From Cydia pomonella (taxonomy: Eukaryota > Arthropoda > Insecta > Lepidoptera > Tortricidae): 64,000 nucleotides of DNA. The position numbers and the translations under genes were made by a program. A model generated the notes under the pieces. It ran no database searches and was not told the origin of the DNA. It saw nothing but the letters and a program-made list of their open reading frames with translations. Position 1 is the stretch's first letter; every line of letters begins with the position of its first letter. The stretch covers positions 11,275,228 to 11,339,227 of the forward strand of contig NC_084724.1 of the NCBI RefSeq assembly GCF_033807575.1. Direction: 5' to 3'. Below, in pieces: positions 53,895-64,000 of the stretch.

Positions 53895-53940
53895 CTACAA
53901 TTAATTTTTAACAAGCAAAAACGTCTGCGAACGATGCTAT

Positions 53941-54084
53941 TAAGCTTAAAATACATTTAAAAGTTAAAAAAATCTTTCTTGGGTGAGACTTAAACTCACT
54001 GCCTCTGGAGTCCGTCCAGACGCCGTGAGTTCAAGTCTCAACCAAGACAGTAATTTTTCTACTTTTAAATTTATTCTAAGCTTA
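53941..54084. mobile_element. Foldback with tRNA-like core, ~60-bp arms
   Basis: TAAGCTTA at both ends; CTTGGGTGAGACTTAAACTC-AC pairs with GTGAGTTCAAGTCTCAACCAAG. GTGAGTTCAAGTCTC resembles a tRNA box B, so this may be two tRNA-derived ends fused tail-to-tail, or a MITE. The 12-mer TATGCACTACAA occurs before it (53889) and at its right edge (54083). Confidence 0.6.
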
Positions 54085-54240
54085 TGCACTACAACTCTAC
54101 AATGTACGTTTATCATAAAGAAAACTGTATTATTTGCAAAATAATAATTTTCATTTTAGATAATCTAACGTAGGTTAGGTTAGCTTGTAATCTTCCTATC
54201 GTTAGTTTATAATTTAACCAGCGAAATATAAATATATAAA

Positions 54241-54375
54241 TTGCATAATAAATTACCCAATTCAATAAGAGAGTCTGAAATGCCTGTATTTAGGAAACAT
54301 TTATTGGACTTTTTAGTACAAAATTCTTTTTACTCTTTAAATGAATATTTTGACCATATTCCGCATAGTTATTAA
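54241..54375 (+). pseudogene. LINE ORF2 extreme C-terminus
   Basis: Forty-four open codons and a stop: LHNKLPNSIRESEMPVFRKH, LLDFLVQNSFYSLNEYFDHI, PHSY. The NKLP...FRKHL..FL....FYSLNEYF pattern closes Jockey/CR1-superfamily ORF2. A 3' UTR follows, with AAATAAATGATTTGATTGATTGA as tail (~54505). Too short for automatic ORF calling. No upstream RT part is left. Confidence 0.65.
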
Positions 54376-54659
54376 ATTTAGTATAATGTAGTATACATTA
54401 GATTAATTTTATTTATGAATATAAGATTTGTATGCCCGTTAGCTGGCTGCATACACTGTTCTTTGAAATGTATTTGATAACATCCACTTGACTGTATTCT
54501 AAAAAATAAATGATTTGATTGATCGATTGAGATAACTCGATTGAGTAAACTGACGAGTAAACCCCGTTATCTTGTCATACTGACGTTGCTTTTTCATAAG
54601 GGTTTGAATGGGTCTCTATTGTTTCCCATAAAGTTTTAAGTCATAATGTATTGTTGGTC

Positions 54660-54835
54660 CGCATTTTCGTTAGTCATAATTTGGTTCTTCTCAGAAACGC
54701 GTAACTTTTCAGGATTGCCATAAAACAAACCTAACCTAACCTATCTATAGGATAACCTAAGGAAATTCCTGAAAAGTTAACGGTTTCAGAGTTATGACTA
54801 ATGATAATATGACTATCATTACATTATGACTTTCG
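54660..54835. repeat. Foldback with AACCT repeats in the loop
   Basis: TTAGTCATAATTTGG...AACTTTTCAGGA pairs with TCCTGAAAAGTTAACGG...GTTATGACTAA. The loop has AACCTAACCTAACCTAT, a short run of the insect telomere-type pentamer. Confidence 0.6.
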
Positions 54836-54904
54836 ATAATTATGCGAAAGAAAGGGATCCGGGTTTGAATGTGTTTTTACCGACGGTCTCGATATCGATG
54901 TTTA

Positions 54905-55075
54905 TTTATTTATTTTTTATGGTAGAGGAGGCAAACGAGCAGACGGATCACCTGATGGTAAGCGATTACCGCCTCCCATGGACACCTGCAACACCAGATG
55001 GGTTGCAAGTGCGTTGCCGGCCTTTAAGATGGTAGTACGCTTTATCTTGAAGGTTTGAAGGTCGTATCGGTTATT
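54905..55075 (-). mobile_element. LINE 3' tail
   Basis: ATTTATTTATTTTTTATGG, GGCAAACGAGCAGACGGATC, CCATGGACACCTGCAACACC, GTTGCCGGCCTTTAAGATGG and CTTGAAGGTTTGAAGGTCGT. On the minus strand this is a LINE end, inserted in the 1055-bp TIR element. Confidence 0.65.
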
Positions 55076-55699
55076 ATTGCATATCATGCAACAATGCGAT
55101 TAATTTTTAGCCAATATTAAACAAACATTTTTAAAAAGAACCGATAGGGTTTGCGGCTGTCCCTGAAACCATCAATGTGATATGCAACTGTAAATAGGTA
55201 AATCATTTATATACTTGTATAGGTTGGTATATATAGATTGCATATGCGGTAAGGGGTTAAGTACGGTACCTTTTTAGGTGCATAAAAATGTAAAAAATGA
55301 GCGCTGTCTCGCCAACGAACCGCATGAGCAGTTTAGCGAGTAACTTTAAAATTGATTATGTAATGCCTTTGAAAAAAAAATGAAAAAAAAAATCTAATGT
55401 TATCGCATCACGTAAGACTAATGAGGTTATTTACTTATTTTAAATCAAGAAGTTGTAATACCCAAGCTATATTGAGATTAAGCAGAGATTTAAAAGGCGG
55501 AAAATCAATCGCATTGTTGCGTAATAAAAACATCGATATCGAGACGGTCGATATAGAAAACATTGAACCGCTACGAAAGAGCAACATCAGTGCGACAAGA
55601 TAACGGGGTTTACTGACGAGTGTTTACAATTTTACGGTGACTACAAAATTTGCACAGTTCTATGGTAAATTTCCATCCACAATACACTATAATTTGAAA

Positions 55700-56060
55700 A
55701 ATGAGGCTTGTATTTTTGCTACAACAGTTTACCAAATACACCCGAACACTGCATCCAACCTTTTTATAAGTTTTTGGCAAAAATTTAATCTTTGGTACAA
55801 GTTTTTATCGCTGACTGTACTTTTTTTACCACAGACAACTAATGGTCATAGATACAATCCTGAAAACCCCATACACTATTAGATTGCGTTGTTTCATCAT
55901 AGAGTTCTTATGGCCACCTTCTGTCTCCATCGTCAGATCAGCTCGATGGTACCATAATTATGCATTATCATCCGACTTAAATATGTATGCAAATTTTCAA
56001 CTCAATCGGAAATCGGGAAGTTTGTCCAATTTAGCTTCCAAGATTTGACCCACACTAACC
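55700..56060 (+). repeat. Family P repeat, longest copy
   Basis: TTATCGCTGACTGTACTTTT, CTATGGCCACC-like and CATCGTCAGATCAGCTCGAT, GGTACCATAATTATGCATTA, AATTTTCAACTCAATCGGAA. The shared frame is open over 68 codons (55842-56048) and ends RWYHNYALSSDLNMYANFQL. Confidence 0.6.
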
Positions 56061-56556
56061 CACTAACAAACTTAAATACTAACAGGGAAAGTTAAATAAG
56101 CGCTTGTAAAAACAGCGAACCAAAGTTTAAGGTCCGTCCACTGTCCACGTCTCATGCATAGTGAAAACTATTGACCTTCCGTCCACTCAAGTCTATCGTT
56201 TAATATAATACAAAAGGAACTGAGCTTTTCTACCTTCCAACGACTTGGTCCAAGTACTCGAGCGGAGCGTTGAGTAGAGCAAGCAGCCGGACCGTCAAAT
56301 AGAATAAAGAGGGCCCATGCATTTTCTTAATCATTCATTTTCTTAATTATGATTATCCTGTGCGTCTGGCCCGTAATAATACATGTATGGACACGTACGA
56401 GCGAAGTTCACGCGCGAACGATAACTAAGTTATATTATTTAGTTCACATTTTGATGTTAGAATGTAACACATTGAATTGGCCTCAAGCACTCCATTTCAG
56501 CCAAGGTATTTCACCTTCCGGCTTGGACTAATTAAAATCAAACGGCACTGGAACGT
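56061..56556. other. Unassigned DNA
   Basis: Nothing recognised. Confidence 0.3.
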
Positions 56557-56559
56557 TTG

Positions 56560-56680
56560 TTGACCGCCGGCGGCCTACGTGGCCTGCTGATAAAGTTACT
56601 AAAGAATCATAGTGGCCTGCTATTTGAAAACTTGTGGGCCGCTGGCGGCCCACGTGGCGCTGAGAGTGTTAAAGATCTAC
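56560..56680 (+). repeat. Imperfect GC-rich direct repeat
   Basis: GACCGCCGGCGGCCTACGTG and GGGCCGCTGGCGGCCCACGTG, ~70 bp apart, both followed by GGCCTGCTGA/GGCGCTGAGA and GTTA. It resembles a diverged tandem pair upstream of a LINE-like AATAAATAAATTAAATT tail (56842-56860). Confidence 0.45.
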
Positions 56681-58829
56681 AATTTAATTTATATTTACAA
56701 TTCTTGTACAGAACAAGTCACAAGTCTACCCACAGATAATATTTTATTTTGTGTAAATTCCAGGGAGTTCTGTTATTGGCTATGCTTATAAGTACTCATG
56801 TTTTTTTGTATATTATTCATTGTAAACGCTGTAGAACTTCTCAATAAATAAATTAAATTAAATTAAAATTAATAGGTCTGGGAATCTATGAGTAAATCAA
56901 AGCAGTAGTTGCTCTTTGGCGTGTTACGCCCTCTATCGCTAAAGCTTCCTTCCTTTTATGCACTTTATTTATAACCAATATCGACCTAGTTAGGTATCAG
57001 TTCAGGTTCAAAAGAACCAATAAGAATTGGATGGCATTGAATTAGAGCACTACGGTTTTTTCCTGTTTCCAAAATCTAAAGCTAAACAATGCATATTGTA
57101 TTGTATTTATTTATTGCATTTCACATGTTCATTACAGGTATTCCAATAAGTACGTAAAAGTATAGGTAAGTACACAAATGACACATGAAACCCTGATGGG
57201 CGTGGCAATGAAGATAGGTAGGTAGGATCGTTTAGAGCATTATACTATTAGGTAGGTACATTGTTAATTTCACACAGAGACCGTGGTACATTTACGGAAT
57301 TCTCAGAAAATATCGTCCGCTAACAGTACATTACTTGTTACTTAAGGTCACTTTATACGAGACGATGTCCAGCTGTGTGGAGCGATAAATTGAATGTCAG
57401 AGGACACTCGTGACCTACTTGCTATCAAGGCGGCGGATCAAGACCAGCAAGGACTAGGACATATTCTATTGGCACAGACTTTTGACTTAAGTTTGTTACT
57501 TTGGGACAAGGTAGACTGACACGGTAAACGGGTTACGTCGTAGTCTAGTTTTCTGAGGAGACTTTTTTTGTTAGCGATTAAACAGTCGTAATTTATCTCA
57601 AACTACGGTTTCATAAAGAATACTCACGATATACAAATATGAAAACTGCTCCTCTACTTGATTCTAAGATAGCTTTGCTCGGTTATACCGGAACACAAAT
57701 AAAATTGATTTCAATCGATCCTTTTAAGGAAGCTGGTTGAATCTTCAGAAAACGAAAAGACCGATCTGAATATCTAGAATGGTTAATTAGGTTTAAGGAA
57801 CTGCTGACACAAATAATTTCAGCAAAATTAAGCAGAAGTAGACTAAAATCCTACAAGGTAAGCAAGGCATTAAATCCTGAATGAAAACGTGTGCTTTTTG
57901 TTGCATATCTAATCTAGATTCCGATCACAAACCAAACATATTGAAAAACGATTTGCTGTTTAGTAACATATTGGTTAAAGAATCATCCTTTGCCTATAAT
58001 TAGCTGTGCAGTAAGCTTAAGATACCTACCGAATGTACCTATACCTAACAATGTATCATTGTAACCGCTGATGGCAGACGCGTTAAAGAAAAAAAAAATT
58101 AAAAAAACATGTGGCCTCAAATGTGTACTTGGGAAACCTGAGTAAGATTAAATTTAATTCAATAGTCATTCATTTATCTCTAGCCATCACTCAGACCTTG
58201 TTTCGTCAAGCTTTCTGTTATTGTCAAGAATGTCAAGTACCGAGCCCCAGGCGAGTCCCTTTTTATTGCACAGACCCGTACGGATGGCCCTCAGGCCGAC
58301 TATTCTTATTGGGTTGCATGGGGAGTCCAGTTTTTCGACCAGCGCCTCGTACAATATGGCCTCAAGATCTGCCAGCAACTATGTGCACGTACCGATTGAT
58401 CTTATACTGGTTTGTCTATGCGATCAACAGAAGGCAGGCAATGGGAATGACACACCAATTGCTCGTGATCGTTACGACGGTGCCTTTTTTGAATTGGGGT
58501 TTTATGTTATAGTTATAGCTATGACTCGTAGGTTGTATTAAATTAAGTAGGAAAATGAAGAATAATATAGCGATTATGATAAGCATATGGCGCCTGAAAT
58601 CATGTGCGTGAGAAGAACCTAACATTTGTCTAGTAAGGTGAAAGTGGGGAAGACCGGCATATAAAATTTATTGCTCGATCGTAATAGGGCAAGAATTCTA
58701 TTCTTGTATTTGTTACGTACGTCACTTAGACAGTTAGAAAGGAAGAGCTTCACTCCTTCTGATCTACTGACCTTCTGTAAGTTGAGTATGTGCACAAACG
58801 CACGAATTAAAAGCGCTGAAAGAGCTAAA
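56681..58829. other. Mostly unassigned DNA
   Basis: A LINE-like tail at ~56750-56875 (plus) and another at ~57095-57220 (TTTATTTATTGCATTT, minus). 58187-58378 has a 63-codon minus-strand open stretch (GLRAIRTGLCNKKGLAWGSV) that looks protein-like, but I cannot place it. No splice-bounded exon. Confidence 0.3.
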
Positions 58830-58834
58830 TAGTA

Positions 58835-59720
58835 CACGGTCTTCCCTTATATATGTTACGTATAATGTTAGAAAGTTAATTAAACTCAAGCTTACCCTGG
58901 TATAACTAGTATTAACTAACTAACTAAGTGCTTTGGCTCAGCGATCCAAAAATAATCTTGGCCTCCGAAACGAGAAAACGCCACCTGTCCCGATACAGCG
59001 CGGTTTCCTGCCATGAATTGGCTTTCAGCCGACGCAGGTCCGCCTCCACGACATCACACCAGCGATACCTGAGGCGCCTGATCGGTAAACAGCCGGTTGG
59101 TCGCCCCAAGTACGCTTCCTTGACTGCCCGATCCTCCCCCATTTTAAGTAGGTGACCGAGCCAGCGAAGTCTGTGGGATTTAGTTACACCGATGATATTG
59201 GGCTCAGCCACCAACTCCTCGATCTCGGCATTTTTCCGGATCCTCCAGGAGCCATCATCACTTCGGACAGGTCTCAGGATCTTGCTGAACACTTTTCTTT
59301 CCGTATCAGGACACCCATAACCAGATAACTGGTATTACCCAAGCCTTTTGGGTAAAGTCTGAAAATTTAAAGTACATTAATCTGTATTCGGCGTTTACCC
59401 GTACACATCTAGGTCTACCCAACACTGGGAGGGTATAGTAAGAATTGATAATGCAACACCTAACATTACCCAGACCTAGGTTACCTATTGGGTAGACCTA
59501 GATTTGTACGGGTAAACTCCGAATACAAATTAATATACTTAAAATTTTCGGACTTTACCCAACCCGCTTGTGTAATACTAGTCATACCAGGGTAAACTTA
59601 AGTTTAATTAAACTTCTTCATATAGGTATAAGGTAAAAACAAGATAAAATTACAATTAATCTAAATACAGACTATTAATCTCCTAACCTTACCCGTAACA
59701 TATGTACACTCTTAACCTTA
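58835..59720. mobile_element. Large foldback element, interrupted
   Basis: The left arm TTAATTAAACTCAAGCTTAC...CCTGGTATAACTAGTATTA continues after an insertion as TTTTGGGTAAAGTCTGAAAA...GTATTCGGCGTTTACCCGTA. The right arm is its complement: TACGGGTAAACTCCGAATAC...GGACTTTACCC...AATACTAGTCATACCAGGGTAA. The outermost arms reach TATATGTTACG / CGTAACATATG. Confidence 0.7.
58915..59326 (-). pseudogene. RTE-type LINE insertion inside the foldback
   Basis: The minus strand encodes KILRPVRSDDGSWRIRKNAE, RLRWLGHLLKMGEDRAVKEA, GCLPIRRLRYRWCDVVEADL and DRWRFLVSEAKIIFGSLSQS. RLRW.GH...M..........G.....R.R.RW.D.V..DL......W......DR..WR.LVSEAK..FGSL is the RTE C-terminus. The 3' end is (TTAG)3-4. It is flanked by AACTAGTATTA (58904-58914) and AACTGGTATTA (59327-59337), an 11-bp target duplication with one difference. 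Truncated at the 5' end. Confidence 0.8.
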
Positions 59721-60230
59721 GTTCACCCTCCTTGTGTTTACCGTACGGTACGATATATAGTTCCAACAAGCCCTGTGCCAATATCGTAGTAAAAAAGCAT
59801 TCCCTAGGTATCTACATCTGTAGATCCCTGTAAGTGGTCTCTCCGGCGACAAGGGCCGTTATATTTCGAGGCGTAATTGCTTGCTCGATTTATGTCCCAC
59901 TCTTAATTCACGGTACTTCATTACGTTAAGGGCTCTTAAACATGTTGGCTTCTTGGGATTCCACTATTTAGTCTCTTATTCAAAGGGTTTACTCTATTCA
60001 CACTATGTTATTGAGGTAGGATGGTATATGTTGTAGTATTTATTTATTTAATCGTATGGCATTATATGTATATACATTGAGGGCAATCAGTGTAGCCTTA
60101 TGATTATAGTGAGGTAAAATATTGTCCTTAATCATTGTAGCTTTAATCCATATTCTGTCTAATCTTAATAGTACTTATATATTTCTATTTTCATCACACT
60201 TGCTCGAAAAAGATCTTATTTCATGCAGGT
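59721..60230. other. Unassigned DNA
   Basis: Nothing recognised. Confidence 0.3.
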
Positions 60231-60368
60231 GTGCAGTAACGTCTGAAAATATCGGTACGAAAAATGTGGCAAAAATATGTAAACACTACCTTAATATATG
60301 GGCAATAAAGTCGTGTATACATATTTTTGGTCCTTTTTTCCTATCGATATTTTCAGATGTGACCGTAC
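60231..60368. mobile_element. MITE family K, copy 2
   Basis: GTGCAGTAACGTCTGAAAAT...CGGTACGAAAAATGTGGC and CCTATCGATATTTTCAGATG-TGACCGTAC; aligns end to end with 17297-17435. Confidence 0.7.
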
Positions 60369-61471
60369 TGAATGATAAAGGCCAATATTGTACCCGAGGT
60401 AGTTATGGATTGTGAAAAAAAGCTATAACTCCCAGTTTTTTTATCATGTCAATAATTTATACGAACCAAGTAGGTTATAAGTAAAATACTTGTTTAATGA
60501 ATAAACTATTTCTATATCTATTTCTATAAATGTCAAGAAATATATGAGTTTACGTCTGAAAATATTTAATATGGTTAATTTAATAGCCGTTTAAAATATT
60601 TTTACACAATTTTCAATTAATCTGTACCTTCGATGCCTAACCTGTCAACAATTTTAAATATGGCGGACAAATGTGTATAGTGCCACCGTATTTAAGAATT
60701 ATTTCGCTTAAATTTTAGTTTTTTCCCCACAAGTGTGATGAAAAACATGTGTAGCTCCGGGGGTAAAAACATTGCAAACTCGAGTCTTTAATGCACTCCA
60801 GCCTGAGGCTGTCGAATCTGCATCTAAAGATCTTGTTTACAAAATTTCCCGTACCTCCCTCGTTGCACAGTGTACTATTATTTTAATTTTAACCCCTTTA
60901 TGAAATCAAAGATTTTTAAATAGTTGAGATCTGCAAGTTACAAGTTACTGCTGATTAATACCACAGAATTATAGCATACTGTTTTGTGAACACATTTCTT
61001 AGTTTTAATTAAAGTAATTATTTCTTCAATAGCACTTAATTATCGATATCAAATAAACTCTATTCAAGAAAAATTACCAACAATGAGGTAAATTATACAT
61101 CCACGCAGAAATGAAAGGTCAGAATTTACATAAAATTTTCATACACAATACCCTTTTTAGCTCCGCAAATGTATTATTTGCTGACAATAGCCAATTTACG
61201 GGGTTTAAATGTATAGAAATTCAATGTAACAGTAAAGCTGCAATAGTAACTTTTGCAAGCTCGTGTCTCAGTTTCCTTTGAGCTTCGAATTAAATATGTA
61301 TCTGTTTGAAAATAAGGTTTCATTTAGAATGACAAGGCTGGGTAAGTATGAGGTAGGGAACTTTGTTGAATATTTGAATTACCGGATTTTATGCTGGCTA
61401 ATGCCGATAATTTAGAAAATTGATAATTTACTCGATTGAATGGACGAATAACAATATATCCTAACTGTATC
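60369..61471. other. Unassigned AT-rich DNA
   Basis: Nothing recognised. Confidence 0.3.
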
Positions 61472-61606
61472 AGTAGGACTAAGATGGTCGGCTCTTAATC
61501 ATTCGTCACCATGCCTGTCACGTTCTAACAAGTTTGTAAGCGCGAAAGTGACAGGCATAGTGATAAATGATAAAAATAGAACCGTGATGCCACCGCTGGG
61601 AGTGCT
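61472..61606. mobile_element. MITE family G, copy 2
   Basis: AGTAGGACTAAGATGGTCGG, TCACCATGCCTGTCACGTTC, GCGCGAAAGTGACAGGCATA and ATGATAAAAATAGAACCGTG; matches 2310-2431. Confidence 0.6.
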
Positions 61607-62037
61607 AAATATCGAGTTAAAGCAATTATAAAATCCGACTAGTCACAGCTGAGTCTAATCTAATTACACCTTCAAATGGTGTAGACTATAATCCAAGAAA
61701 AGACATATCTACTGTAAATGATATATTATAAATTATAACCCTTCTTCGGCAGTCGGGTAAAAAGGGCAAGGATTAACTACTCCACGTCGGACTAAGTACA
61801 ACTGCTAGCTAAACGTGATATTTGAATAGAAAAACCTAGGACCACCGGGATTTCTAGGGTAAAGCTACAACATATTGTGCCAAATTCGAATACAAGAGGG
61901 GTATACCTCTGTTTTTTGTGAGTGAATGGATCGATGATCGGATAACTCATTTAGCGCACCGCCGGGAATTGGATTTGATGAACAATCTGCCGCGAATGAA
62001 CGAAATCTGGAGGCCGTTTCTGTTTTAAATATTATAT
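61607..62037. other. Unassigned DNA
   Basis: Nothing recognised. Confidence 0.3.
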
Positions 62038-62090
62038 TTTTTTTTAATGCGATAGTCTGCAAACAAGCATACTAACCGCCAAATGAGAGG
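62038..62090 (-). mobile_element. LINE 3' tail (family A), short fragment
   Basis: Poly-T, then GCAAACAAGCATACTAACCG and CCAAATGAGAGG. Confidence 0.45.
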
Positions 62091-62243
62091 CGCAATGATA
62101 TATTCAAATATTGATGGAGCCACTTATTTATTTTATTTATTTAAAAAATTGATTCAGACAACAAGGCCCATATTACAAATACCTTATAAACTAACACACA
62201 TACATTCCTACATAAATTTTATAAAATTACAACTAAACACTAA

Positions 62244-62477
62244 TTAGGCGACAAGACGGCTCCGTTGAATCGGCTGCTCTTGTGTCGGATTCGGCAGTTT
62301 GCCCCGGAACCTCCGAAACACGACATCCTTCGGCCAGAAGTCAACGGATTCGATAGCTCCCTGCAGCGGTTGTGGCACGCGCACCACTAAAGTCTTCTGG
62401 TGTACATACTCCACCTTCAGTAGCCGTGGCGGTGTAATGCAAGTGCGATACGTACAGCACCTTATTCGGTGTAGCAA
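62244..62477 (-). pseudogene. Unrecognised 77-codon ORF with retroelement-type 3' tail
   Basis: The minus strand encodes LKVEYVHQKTLVVRVPQPLQ, GAIESVDFWPKDVVFRRFRG and KLPNPTQEQP, then a stop. Downstream (62240-62105) are ~130 bp of 3' UTR and an AATAAATAAAATAAATAA tail, the layout of a LINE end. The upstream side is cut by a MITE (62494-62751). I cannot name the family; a retrotransposon C-terminus is likely. Confidence 0.4.
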
Positions 62478-62493
62478 TCCGCAAGCCAGAATT

Positions 62494-62751
62494 ACGGCTC
62501 GATTCGAAGAATGATTAAGACACGTTTAAGATCTTAGAAAGGGCTTTAAAAGATCGATGACTAAACGACATGTCAAAATTGACGTTTATTTCGATTCCGC
62601 TGTGATCCCAATAAGATCTATCTACGATATATCTAACGTCAAAGTGACATTGGTTGCCCGAATCGAGCTGCTTCTGTCAACTATACGACATACACACGAT
62701 ATCTAAATGAGAAATTATCGTTATCGTATCTCATTCTTCGAATCAGGCCGT
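62494..62751. mobile_element. MITE with ACGGCTCGATTCGAAGAATGA termini
   Basis: ACGGCTCGATTCGAAGAATG at the left and CATTCTTCGAATCAGGCCGT at the right are inverted repeats with a few differences. 258 bp; the inner region has further partial arms (ACGTCAAAGTGACA, TGTCAAAATTGACGT). Confidence 0.75.
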
Positions 62752-63591
62752 TAGCCGGTTCAGTGGTACCACACAGAGTCTTACTTATGCGTATTTGACC
62801 CTTGAGAACACTAAATACCCGCATCTTGAGCAACCATAGGGTCGTAGTCGTAGAGCAAAGGAAATAACCTCATTCCACCTTCTGCACGTTCTGGGAAGAC
62901 ACGAGCGAGATGTCCGCTTATACCTGGTATGACTTATATCTATATAAGTAGTGGGAATGAGCTTTGCTCCTTTGGTGGGAGGTGTGGTGGTAAAAGTGGG
63001 ACAATAAGGTTTACACGTTAATACGATCTAGATCGTGACTCGTGAGCCCCAAAACGCTTTAGCTCACGTTAATTAATGCTGCCGAAATGCAATCAAGTGT
63101 CGTCTCGTGAGACACTATGCTCGTAATTATTGGTGCGAGTGAAATGCCTGATAACAAGACTCAGGGTCGTATCAAAATGAGGTGTATATATTAAATTTTA
63201 AAAACCGAATCAGCCTTGTGACCAAGGCCGGTTAGCTTTGAGTTGTTTCTTAAAGAATTAAGAACAATAAGATTGCGCTGGGCTTTGCGTAATCCCCGTT
63301 TAATTCCTTCACAGCTTTACTGTTATCCTTGACAATAAAAAACTTTGCACAGAACAGAAGTGTTTTGAAATAAGTCTACCACAGGACGCCTAGCGAAGGT
63401 AACAATTGCTTGCGCTATGACAACCAAATGCTTTGTTATAAATATTCTTACCCCCGGAGTTACACACAATGTTTCTCATCACACTTGCGAAGAAAAAACT
63501 AAACTTGACATTTCAAACATTCGTCTGCCATACCAAGTTTACCAAGCTTACCAAGTTTGAACAGTATAGCTCTTATAGTTTCGGAAAAAAG
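62752..63591. other. Unassigned DNA
   Basis: Three TACCAAGYT units in tandem at 63530-63557. Otherwise nothing recognised. Confidence 0.35.
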
Positions 63592-63678
63592 TGGCTGTGA
63601 CATAATCGGACAGACAGACGGACATGACGAATCTATAAGGGTTCCGTTTTTTGCCATTTGGCTACGGAACCCTAAAAA
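63592..63678 (+). repeat. Family Q repeat, 87 bp, identical to 40886-40972
   Basis: Same 87 bases as at 40886-40972, same orientation, different flanks. Confidence 0.75.
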
Positions 63679-64000
63679 AAAGCTATAACTCACTTGATGA
63701 TTGGAAATAATTAATTGTGTGTACTTGGGTGACGCAAAGAGGGGGTTGGAGAGGGTGATGCAGTCGTCATAATTTCAAACTAAATGTATGCACCTCCCCC
63801 TGCCCTTAGCCATCGGCCATATGAACTGCCTCTAGCCCATCAGCTGGCGACGTCCATGTGTGTGCACAAACAAATAACATCTCACCCTAAACCAATACCG
63901 GTTCCATTTCGTCATGGGATAAAAACAAAGTACTATCAGAGGTACCCACAAATATATTGAAGATTGTAAATAACCTGCGGAAAAGTAAAAGAAAAGAAAA
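63679..64000. other. Unassigned DNA at the right edge
   Basis: Nothing recognised; the last 20 bases are A-rich. Confidence 0.3.

Larger units (their letters stand above)
54558..55612. mobile_element. Non-autonomous TIR element, 1055 bp, 8-10-bp target duplication
   Basis: TAAACCCCGTTATCTTGTC opens and GACAAGATAACGGGGTTTA closes the element (exact complements). CTGACGAG flanks both sides (54550-54557, 55613-55620); shifting the boundary by one base gives a 10-bp match, ACTGACGAGT. It carries a foldback (54660-54835), a LINE tail (54905-55075) and a 68-codon open stretch of no known family. An 8-10-bp duplication fits hAT-, P- or Mutator-like transposases; I cannot choose. Confidence 0.75.

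Noticed and set aside
54000..54060. tRNA gene in the 53941-54084 palindrome
   Set aside because: The box-B-like GTTCAAGTC lies within a perfect-arm foldback; no cloverleaf can be drawn.

Overview
This is nuclear DNA of an insect, almost certainly a moth or butterfly (Lepidoptera). It is AT-rich, low in coding content and crowded with interspersed repeats of lepidopteran type: several tRNA-derived SINEs, many 5'-truncated LINE 3' ends, RTE-type LINE C-termini, and a dense layer of palindromic MITEs. I name no species. There are no operons, CRISPR arrays, rRNA genes or functional tRNA genes that I can support.

The only host gene I can support lies on the minus strand. Its terminal exon (61-424) and a 73-bp exon (1715-1787) join in phase and encode an SH2 domain of SOCS type. 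A start codon in a perfect insect Kozak context sits beside a strong donor at 3871-3877 and is also in phase, which gives a complete 147-residue reading frame. A TATA-less Inr+DPE promoter followed by a GTAAGT donor (24334-24391) could be its untranslated first exon. If so, the gene spans about 24.4 kb and almost everything between 425 and 24333 is repeat-filled intron.

Between 4 and 25.3 kb lie MITEs, SINEs, LINE tails and one ~1.8 kb element (22390-24162) studded with about a dozen TATTACCG-type motifs in both orientations. From 25.7 to 30.2 kb there is a decayed LINE end with a C2H2 finger, followed by an apparently full-length non-LTR retrotransposon with two open ORFs (26222-30068) and a hexamer-repeat tail. 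From 30.2 to 47.9 kb only repeat fragments and unassigned DNA are visible, including nested MITEs (36799-37139), a perfect 48-bp palindrome (37770-37817) and a 62-bp-arm hairpin (43142-43298).

At 48032-53113 an intact Ty3/Gypsy element of the CsRn1 type has landed in an RTE-LINE remnant. It has two identical 155-bp LTRs, a 5-bp target duplication, a tRNA-Trp primer site, Gag with a CHCC finger, and Pol in the -1 frame behind a GGGAAAC slippery site with a downstream stem. The right end (53.3-64 kb) holds paired palindromes, a 1055-bp TIR element with a clear target duplication, a foldback element split by an RTE insertion, and unassigned DNA.

Most of the window records waves of transposition, with many nested events whose order can be read. 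I found no convincing new multi-gene system. The motif-studded element in the putative first intron is the most unusual object.
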